Shown: positions 52,726-60,013 of the stretch, in pieces
Layout: each line of letters opens with the position of its first letter
Numbering within the stretch: position 1 is the first letter of the stretch
NCBI RefSeq assembly: GCF_018417595.1
Contig: NZ_CP070982.1
Location: 2,629,501 to 2,693,500 of the forward strand
Reading direction: 5' to 3'
DNA from: Pseudomonas entomophila
GTDB taxonomy: Bacteria; Pseudomonadota; Gammaproteobacteria; Pseudomonadales; Pseudomonadaceae
Length of the DNA stretch: 64,000 bases
Notes under the pieces: model-generated
Seen by the model: only the letters and a program-made list of their open reading frames with translations
The model's database searches: none
Told to the model about the DNA's origin: nothing
Made by a program: the position numbers and the translations under genes

Positions 52726-54144
52726 GTGGCCGCTGAAATCCAAGACAGCCGCTCCGCCCGCTTTGCCCTGCGTTGCTCCAACTGGGCCGAACGCTGGTTC
52801 CCCGACTCCTGGGTGTTCGCCGCCCTCGCCGTGATGCTGGTGTGCCTGGGTGCCCTGGCCATGGGCGGCAAGCCCACCGACACCGCCAAGGCCTTTGGCG
52901 ACGGCTTCTGGAGCCTCATCCCCTTCACCATGCAGATGGCCTTCGTGGTCATCGGCGGCTACGTGGTGGCCAGCTCGCCACCCGCCGCGCGGCTGATCGA
53001 CCGCCTGGCGCGGCTACCGAGCAATGGCCGCTCGGCGGTGTGCTGGGTGGCGTTGATCTCGATGCTCGCCTCGCTGCTCAACTGGGGCCTGTCGCTGGTG
53101 TTCGGCGGCCTGCTGGTGCGCGCCCTGGCCCGTCGCACCGACCTGAAGATGGACTACCGCGCCGCCGGCGCCGCCGCCTACCTCGGTTTGGGCGCGGTGT
53201 GGGCGCTGGGCCTGTCGTCGTCGGCCGCGCAGCTGCAGGCCAACCCGGCCAGCCTGCCGCCATCGATCCTCGCCATCACCGGGGTGATCCCGTTCACCGA
53301 GACCATTTTCCTCTGGCAGTCCGGGGTGATGCTGGCGGCGCTGGTGATCGTCTCGCTGATCGTCGCCTACGCCACCGCCCCCGGCCCGAACAGCGCCCGC
53401 AGCGCCCAGGATTGCGGCGTCGACCCAAGCTTCAGCGCGCCGCCCTCGCCACAGCGCACGCGCCCGGGCGAGTGGCTGGAATACAGCCCGATCCTGATCC
53501 TGCTGCTGGTGGCCCTGGCCGCCGGCTGGCTGTACCAGGAGTTCGCCACCAAGCCTGCGATCACCGCGATCTCCGGGCTGAACACCTACAACCTGCTGTT
53601 CATCATGCTTGGGGCCTTGCTGCACTGGCGCCCGCGCAGCTTCCTCGACGCCGTGGCCCGCGCCGTACCAACCACCACCGGGGTGCTGATCCAGTTCCCG
53701 TTGTATGGCTCGATCGCCGCCATCCTTACCCAGGTCAAAGGCGTCGATGAGCAGACCCTGGCCCATCACATCTCGCTGTTCTTCACCCAGATCGCCACCC
53801 ATGACACCTACGCGCTGCTGATGGGGGTGTATTCGGCGGTGCTGGGCTTCTTCATCCCCTCCGGTGGCGGCAAGTGGATCATCGAGGCGCCATACGTGAT
53901 GCTGGTGGCCAACGACCTGCAGTACCACCTGGGCTGGGCGGTGCAGATCTACAACGCCGCCGAGGCGTTGCCGAACCTGATCAACCCGTTCTACATGCTG
54001 CCGCTGCTGGGGGTGCTGGGGTTGAAAGCGCGCGACCTGATCGGTTTCTCGTTCGTGCAACTGCTGGTGCATGTGCCGCTGGTGCTGGTGTTGCTGTGGG
54101 CGCTGGGCACCACCTTGCAGTACGTGCCGCCGGTGATGCCGTAG
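52726..54144 (+). CDS. atoE: Short-chain fatty acid transporter AtoE
   Basis: 472 residues from a GTG at 52726 with AAGGAC upstream. About 12 helices. WFPDSWVFAALAVMLVCLGA at the start, WALISMLASLLNWGLSLVFG-type segments (residues about 105-125) and FFIPSGGGKWIIEAPYVML near the end are characteristic of AtoE/TIGR00366 proteins. It imports acetoacetate or short-chain fatty acids. It would normally sit with the CoA-transferase genes, which are here 22 kb upstream; their pathway role is the same. Confidence 0.92.
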   Translation: MAAEIQDSRSARFALRCSNWAERWFPDSWVFAALAVMLVCLGALAMGGKPTDTAKAFGDGFWSLIPFTMQMAFVVIGGYVVASSPPAARLIDRLARLPSNGRSAVCWVALISMLASLLNWGLSLVFGGLLVRALARRTDLKMDYRAAGAAAYLGLGAVWALGLSSSAAQLQANPASLPPSILAITGVIPFTETIFLWQSGVMLAALVIVSLIVAYATAPGPNSARSAQDCGVDPSFSAPPSPQRTRPGEWLEYSPILILLLVALAAGWLYQEFATKPAITAISGLNTYNLLFIMLGALLHWRPRSFLDAVARAVPTTTGVLIQFPLYGSIAAILTQVKGVDEQTLAHHISLFFTQIATHDTYALLMGVYSAVLGFFIPSGGGKWIIEAPYVMLVANDLQYHLGWAVQIYNAAEALPNLINPFYMLPLLGVLGLKARDLIGFSFVQLLVHVPLVLVLLWALGTTLQYVPPVMP

Positions 54145-54178
54145 TGTTCCGAAGCACGTTGGTTTAGTTCGAGAGCCT

Positions 54179-54197
54179 GGGACCGCAAAGCGGTCCC
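54179..54197. terminator. Hairpin after atoE
   Basis: GGGACCGC-AAA-GCGGTCCC is a perfect 8-bp stem with a 3-base loop, 35 bp after the atoE stop. No long T-run follows on the plus strand. This hairpin type is common at gene ends in P. putida. Confidence 0.7.
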
Positions 54198-54249
54198 AAG
54201 GTCTTCAAGACAATCTACAAACCTGAAACGGCTGGACTCCACAGGATTC

Positions 54250-54268
54250 GATAATAATTCGCATCCGC
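54250..54268. promoter_or_regulatory. Probable Fur box of the TonB receptor gene
   Basis: GATAATAATTCGCATCCGC matches the first two hexamers of the Fur consensus (GATAAT-GATAAT-CATTATC) and lies 75 bp before the receptor start, where Fur repression by iron is expected. Confidence 0.6.
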
Positions 54269-54342
54269 GAATCGTTCTCCTATGGCTGTTGTTCATCGAC
54301 AGCCAAGGATACCCCTCGAATCGAACAAGGAGACAGGCAGCG

Positions 54343-56568
54343 ATGTTCGCGCCCATCAGCCGTTCCATGACCCTCACCTTGGGTCTGTGCGCCACCGTCA
54401 TCGGCCCATTCGCGCAAGCCGAAGACATCGAACCCAGCTCCACCGACGGTGTGCTGGAACTCGGCTCCACCGAAATCCTCGCCCAGGGCCTGGGCAGCAC
54501 CACCGAGCACACCGGTTCCTACACCACCGGCAGCATGAGCGCGGCCACGCGCCTGAACCTGGCGATCAAGGACACCCCGCAATCGGTCTCGGTGCTGACC
54601 CGCCAGCAGCTCGACGACTTCCGGCTGAACTCGCTGTCCGAAGCGATGGCCCATGTCACCGGCGTCACCGTGCAGCGCAACGACTCCGAACGCCCGACCT
54701 ATTTCTCCCGTGGCTACGCGATCAACAACTTCCAGATCGACGGGATGCTCAACACCTTCTCCGGGCTCAAGTCCGACTCCGACACCATCATCTACGACCG
54801 CATCGAAGTGGTGCGCGGCGCCACCGGCCTGACCACCGGGGCAGGGGACCCGTCCGGGACCATCGCCATGGTGCGCAAGCGCCCGACCGCCCAGCTGGAC
54901 GTGCGCACGGGCCTGAGCGCCGGCAGCTACGACAACTACCGCGGCTACCTCGATGTCGGCGGGCCGCTGGGCTGGGAAGGGCGCCTGCGCGGGCGCACGG
55001 TGCTGGCCTACCGCGACAGCAAGTCGTACATGGACAAGTACGCCAGCCAGCGCGAAGTGGCCTACGGCATTCTCGAAGCCGACCTCACCGACAGCACCGT
55101 GCTCGCCGTGGGCTACGACTACCAGAACAAGCACGTGCAGGGCGCCACCTGGGGCACCGTGCCGTACTGGAACGCCGACGGTGGCAAGGCGCACATGGCG
55201 CGCTCGACCAACCTGACCGCGCCCTGGTCGTCCTGGCCGCTGAAGGACCAGACGTTGTTCGCCACCCTCGACCAGCACCTGGGCGAAGACTGGCTGCTCA
55301 AGGCTGCCTACACCCACCGCCAGAGCGACACCGATGGCAAGATGTACTACGGCGGCAACGGCTTCCCCGCGGCCGATCGCAGCGGCATGAACGCCTGGAC
55401 GGCGCACTTTGCCGGGGTGGAGAAGATGGACGCGCTGGACCTGAACCTGGCCGGGCCTTACCAACTGCTCGGGCGCAGCCATGACTTCATGATCGGCTAC
55501 GGTGTTTCGCAATTGCGCAACACCGAGCCGGCCTTTACCGGCCGTACCGACCCCAAGGGCTACACCAAGATCGCGGACTGGAAGTACATGGGCGCCATCC
55601 CCAAGTTCAGCGACCGCGACAGCGGCCTGGATGCGTCGCGCTCATACACCCGGCAGAAGGCCGGCTACCTCGCCACCCGCCTGAACCCCACCGACCGCCT
55701 GCACGTGGTGCTGGGCAGCCGCTACGGCAGTTGGGAGAGCGAGAGCAAGAGCTGGAGCTACGACACCAACCTCGCACTGACCCGTTCGAGCATCAGCAAG
55801 CAGACCCAGAACGACCAGTGGACCCCGTATGCCGGCGTGCTCTACGACCTCACCGAGCAGTACACCGTGTATGCCAGCTACACCGACATCTTCAACCCGC
55901 AGACGCGCAAGGACGTCAATGACAGGTTCCTCGAACCCATCGTCGGCAAGGTCTATGAAATCGGCTTGAAGGGCAGCCTGTTCGACGACCGCGCCAACCT
56001 CAGCACGGCCGTCTACCGCAGCAAGCAGGACAACGTGCCGGAGATCGACGACTCGGTGCCGATCGGGCCCAACGGCCAGCAGTATTACAAGTCCGGCGGC
56101 AAGGGCGTGGTGGTGGAGGGGTTCGAGGCGGAGCTGGCGGGGGAGGTGATGCCGGGCTGGCAGATGAGCCTGGGCTATAGCTACAGCCATGCGGCCAACG
56201 GCGACAGGACCCGCAAGAACACCGAGCAGCCGATGAACCTGGTGCGCTTCTCCAGCACCTACCAGCTGTTGCCACAGCTGACGGTGGGCGGCACGCTGGA
56301 TTGGCAAAGTGACATCTATCGCAACGGCAATCGCCCGGTCGGACGAGATGGCAGTGGCAACATCGTCACCACCCCGGACCGCATGAACCAGGACGCCTAC
56401 GCCCTGGTCGGGCTGATGGGGCGCTATCAGTTCGACGAGCACCTGTCGGCGTCGGTCAACGTGAAGAACCTGTTCGACCAGCACTACTACAACAATGTCG
56501 GGTTCTACAACGGTGTGTACATGGGCGAGCCGCGGACGCTGATGGTCAGCCTTGACTGGAAGCTGTAA
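54343..56568 (+). CDS. TonB-dependent siderophore receptor
   Basis: 741 residues from ATG 54343 with AAGGAG 10 bp upstream. A signal peptide (SMTLTLGLCATVIGPFAQAE) is followed by a plug domain: LAIKDTPQSVSVLTRQQLDD, ERPTYFSRGYAINNFQIDGM and IEVVRGATGLTTGAGDPSG. The barrel ends in the C-terminal Phe-less signature LMVSLDWKL. The VLTRQQ and RGY motifs fit ferric-siderophore (FoxA/FpvA/PupB-like) receptors without an N-terminal signalling domain. The Fur box upstream supports iron regulation. Its 3' end overlaps the convergent kptA gene by 23 bp. The ligand cannot be told. Confidence 0.92.
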   Translation: MFAPISRSMTLTLGLCATVIGPFAQAEDIEPSSTDGVLELGSTEILAQGLGSTTEHTGSYTTGSMSAATRLNLAIKDTPQSVSVLTRQQLDDFRLNSLSEAMAHVTGVTVQRNDSERPTYFSRGYAINNFQIDGMLNTFSGLKSDSDTIIYDRIEVVRGATGLTTGAGDPSGTIAMVRKRPTAQLDVRTGLSAGSYDNYRGYLDVGGPLGWEGRLRGRTVLAYRDSKSYMDKYASQREVAYGILEADLTDSTVLAVGYDYQNKHVQGATWGTVPYWNADGGKAHMARSTNLTAPWSSWPLKDQTLFATLDQHLGEDWLLKAAYTHRQSDTDGKMYYGGNGFPAADRSGMNAWTAHFAGVEKMDALDLNLAGPYQLLGRSHDFMIGYGVSQLRNTEPAFTGRTDPKGYTKIADWKYMGAIPKFSDRDSGLDASRSYTRQKAGYLATRLNPTDRLHVVLGSRYGSWESESKSWSYDTNLALTRSSISKQTQNDQWTPYAGVLYDLTEQYTVYASYTDIFNPQTRKDVNDRFLEPIVGKVYEIGLKGSLFDDRANLSTAVYRSKQDNVPEIDDSVPIGPNGQQYYKSGGKGVVVEGFEAELAGEVMPGWQMSLGYSYSHAANGDRTRKNTEQPMNLVRFSSTYQLLPQLTVGGTLDWQSDIYRNGNRPVGRDGSGNIVTTPDRMNQDAYALVGLMGRYQFDEHLSASVNVKNLFDQHYYNNVGFYNGVYMGEPRTLMVSLDWKL

Positions 56569-57115
56569 CCGTACTCGACAAGTAGATCGAGGGCACCTGT
56601 TCAACCAGCCAGACACCATTGTCCGCCTGATAGAACTCGAATCCCGCTTCGCGCATGCGCTGGGTATCGATGCCGAGCAACACCGGTTGTCCATAGCGCT
56701 TGCCCACCGCGAGCGCAGTCTGCGGGTCTTCACTCAGGTGCACATGGTGGCGGCTGCCGGGGATCAGGCCCTGCGCCTCGATTGAGGCCATGAAGCGGCT
56801 GGCGGTACCGTGGTAGAGCAGGGCAGGTGGCGTCTTGGCGAGATGGCTCATCTGCACCTGGGCCGTGCTGTGGCCCTGGGCCGCGCGGATGCGCAGGCCA
56901 TCGTCGGAGAGGGTGAAGCGCTTCTTGTCGTTGGTCTCGACCACTTCGCGCAGGGTTGCCAGGTCGACGTCGTGGCCTTGGGTGCGGGCGCTCTGGATGA
57001 GCGTCTGGATGTCGGCCCAGCCGTCGCGGTCGAGGGTCAGGCCGATGGATTCGGGGGCGTGGCGCAGGATGTAGCTGAGGAACTTGCTGAGGGTGTCGCG
57101 TTGTTTCTGGTTCAC
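56546..57115 (-). CDS. kptA: RNA 2'-phosphotransferase (Tpt1/KptA)
   Basis: 189 residues from a GTG at 57115 with AAAAGGAC 8 bp upstream; this matches the family start (KFLSYILRHAPESIGLTLDR, then DGW). Other motifs are RIRAAQGHS, LYHGTASRFMASIEAQGL and HHVHLSEDPQTALAVG. The enzyme removes a 2'-phosphate from RNA using NAD+. In bacteria its natural substrate is uncertain. Its 3' end overlaps the TonB receptor tail to tail. A longer start at 57190 lacks support. Confidence 0.9.
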   Translation of the reverse strand: MNQKQRDTLSKFLSYILRHAPESIGLTLDRDGWADIQTLIQSARTQGHDVDLATLREVVETNDKKRFTLSDDGLRIRAAQGHSTAQVQMSHLAKTPPALLYHGTASRFMASIEAQGLIPGSRHHVHLSEDPQTALAVGKRYGQPVLLGIDTQRMREAGFEFYQADNGVWLVEQVPSIYLSSTVTASSQG

Positions 57116-57219
57116 TGGAAAGGTCCTTTTCCGTATCTTCTGGGCTTCTCGGTCGGGTGGCATTTTCCCGGTTTGTAGCGACGATCTCAATCAGATTCAT
57201 GCATGAGCAGGTAAGGGTC

Positions 57220-57840
57220 ATGGACCAGCAAACAAGCGATTTGTTGTATGGCATTCCGGCGCACGCGGATTATGCGGCCGACGCCGGGGAACTGGACGAA
57301 GAGGACATACCGAAGGCGAGAATGGATGCCGTAACGGCATTGATGCGCCACGCGCAGGACGCCGAAGCGCGTTTTCTGGCCGCCAGGCTGATGGCCAGTT
57401 GGGGTGTGCCCGAAGGCCTGAAAGCCCTGGAAAGATGCATCGGCGGGCCTGACCGGGTCGAAGGTGTCTTCAGCCACAGGTTGCATGGTTACGACGACAC
57501 CTACCGCCACGTCGTCATGGCCGTCACCCTGTACTGGGCCAGGCAGGCTGATCGGGGGGAGGGCGAAGTCGCAAGGGGCCAAGTCTACCCGATACTGTCG
57601 GCGATCATTGACAGGGCCAACAGTCAGCCCTTTTCGATAGCCGAAGTCCTCGATTTCATGACGCGTAATCGCCACTTGGAGTATGCCCCGTTGATCAAGC
57701 GCCACCTCGAGTCGATCATCGATCATCCCCACGTGCATGGCTGGAAAATCCCTGATGCCATCAAGGCGCTGATGGAGGTCGATGCCGATTTCGTGCACGC
57801 GCTGCTAGAGACCAGAGGTAAGTCCCCTGGTGATTACTGA
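57220..57840 (+). CDS. Hypothetical helical protein (HEAT-like or immunity-like)
   Basis: 206 residues from ATG 57220 (MDQQTSDLLYGIPAHADYAA). Not recognised. Mostly helical and soluble: MDAVTALMRHAQDAEARFLA, GLKALERCIG, and IKRHLESIIDHPHVHGWKIP resemble short HEAT-like helical pairs, a style common in cytoplasmic immunity proteins. An in-frame ATG at 57199 is an alternative start. It is divergent from kptA and upstream of a small lipoprotein gene. Confidence 0.65.
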   Translation: MDQQTSDLLYGIPAHADYAADAGELDEEDIPKARMDAVTALMRHAQDAEARFLAARLMASWGVPEGLKALERCIGGPDRVEGVFSHRLHGYDDTYRHVVMAVTLYWARQADRGEGEVARGQVYPILSAIIDRANSQPFSIAEVLDFMTRNRHLEYAPLIKRHLESIIDHPHVHGWKIPDAIKALMEVDADFVHALLETRGKSPGDY

Positions 57841-57929
57841 GCTCGGGTACCCGGTGGGAGATTGTCAGTTGGGTGATGTCACTTTAGTATCGCGACCCCA
57901 ACTGATGGGATTCACCAACAGGAGCTGTA

Positions 57930-58283
57930 ATGAACAAGATTTCAACCTGCCTGCACGTCACATTGATGGTGTCGGCACTGGCAGGCTGCGCGACCCAGGA
58001 TACCCTCGATACTCGCCACCTCACCCGCTTCGACGACTATCACGCCAACCTGGACAGCAACGGCGTGCGCTACACGCTGGACAGCTACATCATCCCGTTC
58101 CAGAACCCGTTCTACATTTCCGTGCAGCGTGACGATGGCAAGCCGTTGTCGGTGAGTGAAGCGGCCAATGTCGCCCAACCCTATATCGAGCCGCGTGGTT
58201 GCACCGCGCCCGTGGTGCGGCGTGCCGACCTCGACAGGAGCAACGGCGCGAAAACCCAGTGGCTGATCGGGATCGAGTGTTGA
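57930..58283 (+). CDS. Small lipoprotein, unknown function
   Basis: 117 residues from ATG 57930 with AGGAG 6 bp upstream. The signal peptide ends in the lipobox SALAGC (Cys at about 21), so a lipid-anchored envelope protein is expected. The mature part is short and beta-like (YTLDSYIIPFQNPFYISVQR) with two further cysteines near the end that could form a disulfide. No named family recognised. Confidence 0.75.
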   Translation: MNKISTCLHVTLMVSALAGCATQDTLDTRHLTRFDDYHANLDSNGVRYTLDSYIIPFQNPFYISVQRDDGKPLSVSEAANVAQPYIEPRGCTAPVVRRADLDRSNGAKTQWLIGIEC

Positions 58284-58510
58284 GGGATGTGCAGGCAGGG
58301 TGATCGCTCGGTTGTTTTGCGCGGGGGCTGCAGGAAATCACTTCGCGCTTCGGGCTCTGCCTTTTTGTAGGGAACTGGAAGTCGGGCTTGTTAGTGATTA
58401 GGCATATTGAGCCTCTGGCCCGGCTTTGCCGGTCATCGCCAGCAAGGCTGGCTCAGCGCCCTGGCCAAGGCGTTGATGGGTGATGCGGAGCTGGGCATGG
58501 CGCGTTGCCC

Positions 58511-59871
58511 GGGAGTGTCAGTTTTTTTGTGTGCGGGCCGGTAACGGCCTGCCGCCAGGCAGGCCTTGATTTCACCAGGTCGGCCTGATGAACCGATCTC
58601 CGTACAGAATCGCAAATTGATTCATCGCGCTTTTCCAATCATGGGCCGGTTTTCCCCAATTGGCTGTTATGTTGCGCAATCCCAACCAAATCAGTTTGGT
58701 CGCTGCGTCATCATTCGGGAAATGCCCGCGAGTCTTGATGACCTTGCGTAGCTGGGCGTTGATGCTCTCGATGGCGTTGGTGGTGTAAATCACCTTTCTG
58801 ATGGCCGGTGGGAAGACGAAAAATGGAATCACTCGATCCCAGGCGCGTCTCCAGGCAGCCACCACCGTTGGATATTTCTCGCCCCACGGCCCGTTCTCAA
58901 ACTCATCGAGTGCTTGCTCAGCCGCTTCAGCATTAATGGCTTGGTAAATCGGCTTCAGCTCCTTGGCCAGAGCCCGCCGCTTGTCCCAGGCCGCGAAGTC
59001 GAGGCTGTTGCGGATCAGGTGCACGATGCACGTTTGCAACGTCGTCTCTGGAAACACGGCACTGAGAGCCTCTGGCATACCTTTGAGGCCATCGGTCACG
59101 GCAATCAGCACATCTTCGACACCGCGCGTCTTGAGATCGTTAAAGACCTTCATCCAAAACTTCGCGCCCTCGGTGTTCTCGATCCAGATGCCCAGGATAT
59201 CCCGCGTCCCGTCGGGGAGGACGCCCAGGGCCAGGTAAATGGCCTTGTTGCGCACCAGGCCCTCTTCGCGGATCTTCACCCGCAGTGCATCGAAGAAAAT
59301 GACCGGGTACATCGGCTCCAGTGGCCGCTGTTGCCACGCGCCAATCTCGTCCATGACCTCGTCTGTCACAGAGCTGATGAAGTCGGGTGAGACCTCTGTT
59401 CCATACTGCTCGGACAAAAAGGCTCGGATCTCTCTGACCGTCATTCCACGGGCGTACATGGCGATGATCTTGTCATCGAAACCGGTGTACCGCCGCTCGT
59501 GCTTGGGGATCAGAATGGGCGAAAAACTGCCGTCTCGATCGCGAGGAATTTCCAGCCGCAGCGGGCCATCCCCCGTTAAAACCGTCTTGCCACTCTTGCC
59601 GTTACGCTGGTTGGTTTCATCCTCTGGGCGCTGCGCGCCCGGCGGATAGCCCAGGTGGTGGCCAAGCTCGGCATGCAGAGCGCGTTCGATCAGGGCCTTC
59701 TTGAACGCCGCGGAGGCATCCTCGATAGCTTCTGCGGTCATTAGGCCCTCACCGAACTGCTCCAGCAGCTCTTTGGGGATTTTGGGCAGGTCACGCAAGG
59801 GTTTCTTTTTGGTTGGCATACATGCACCTCTTACTCATGTTATGCCCGAACACAAAATTTCTGACACCCTC
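58511..59871. mobile_element. IS256-family insertion sequence with target duplication
   Basis: A 1,361-bp element. Terminal inverted repeats are GGGAGTGTCAG at the left and the complement of CTGACACCCTC at the right, extending imperfectly for about 30 bp (TTTTGTGT and CGGGC shared). The 8-bp sequence CGTTGCCC occurs directly outside both ends (58503-58510 and 59872-59879), a target duplication of the size IS256 elements make. The element is intact and has a complete transposase. Confidence 0.88.
58572..59819 (-). CDS. IS256-family transposase
   Basis: 415 residues, full length. Mutator-type DDE features: VIFFDALRVKIREEGLVRNK (first Asp), LIAVTDGLKGMPEALSAVFP (second Asp), LQTCIVHLIRNSLDF, and the C-terminal IYTTNAIESINAQLRKVIKT (catalytic Glu). 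It begins about 50 bp inside the right terminal repeat and no frameshift is seen, so it is probably active. Confidence 0.95.
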   Translation of the reverse strand: MPTKKKPLRDLPKIPKELLEQFGEGLMTAEAIEDASAAFKKALIERALHAELGHHLGYPPGAQRPEDETNQRNGKSGKTVLTGDGPLRLEIPRDRDGSFSPILIPKHERRYTGFDDKIIAMYARGMTVREIRAFLSEQYGTEVSPDFISSVTDEVMDEIGAWQQRPLEPMYPVIFFDALRVKIREEGLVRNKAIYLALGVLPDGTRDILGIWIENTEGAKFWMKVFNDLKTRGVEDVLIAVTDGLKGMPEALSAVFPETTLQTCIVHLIRNSLDFAAWDKRRALAKELKPIYQAINAEAAEQALDEFENGPWGEKYPTVVAAWRRAWDRVIPFFVFPPAIRKVIYTTNAIESINAQLRKVIKTRGHFPNDDAATKLIWLGLRNITANWGKPAHDWKSAMNQFAILYGDRFIRPTW

Positions 59872-59899
59872 CGTTGCCCCATTGGTCATGTAAACCGCA

Positions 59900-59925
59900 C
59901 TGTAGGCGCCGGCTTGCCGGCGATG
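59900..59925. repeat. Short REP-like palindrome
   Basis: CTGTAGGCGCCGGCTTGCCG followed by GCGATG is a REP-type unit right of the IS and upstream of the RHS gene. Confidence 0.6.
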
Positions 59926-60013
59926 GGCCGCATAGCGGCCCTGGTATTTCTACCAGTTTCCCTCTCTCCTCAAGTTGTCTACTGTCCTCCCAATCGTATC
60001 TGGGAGGCTGCCC

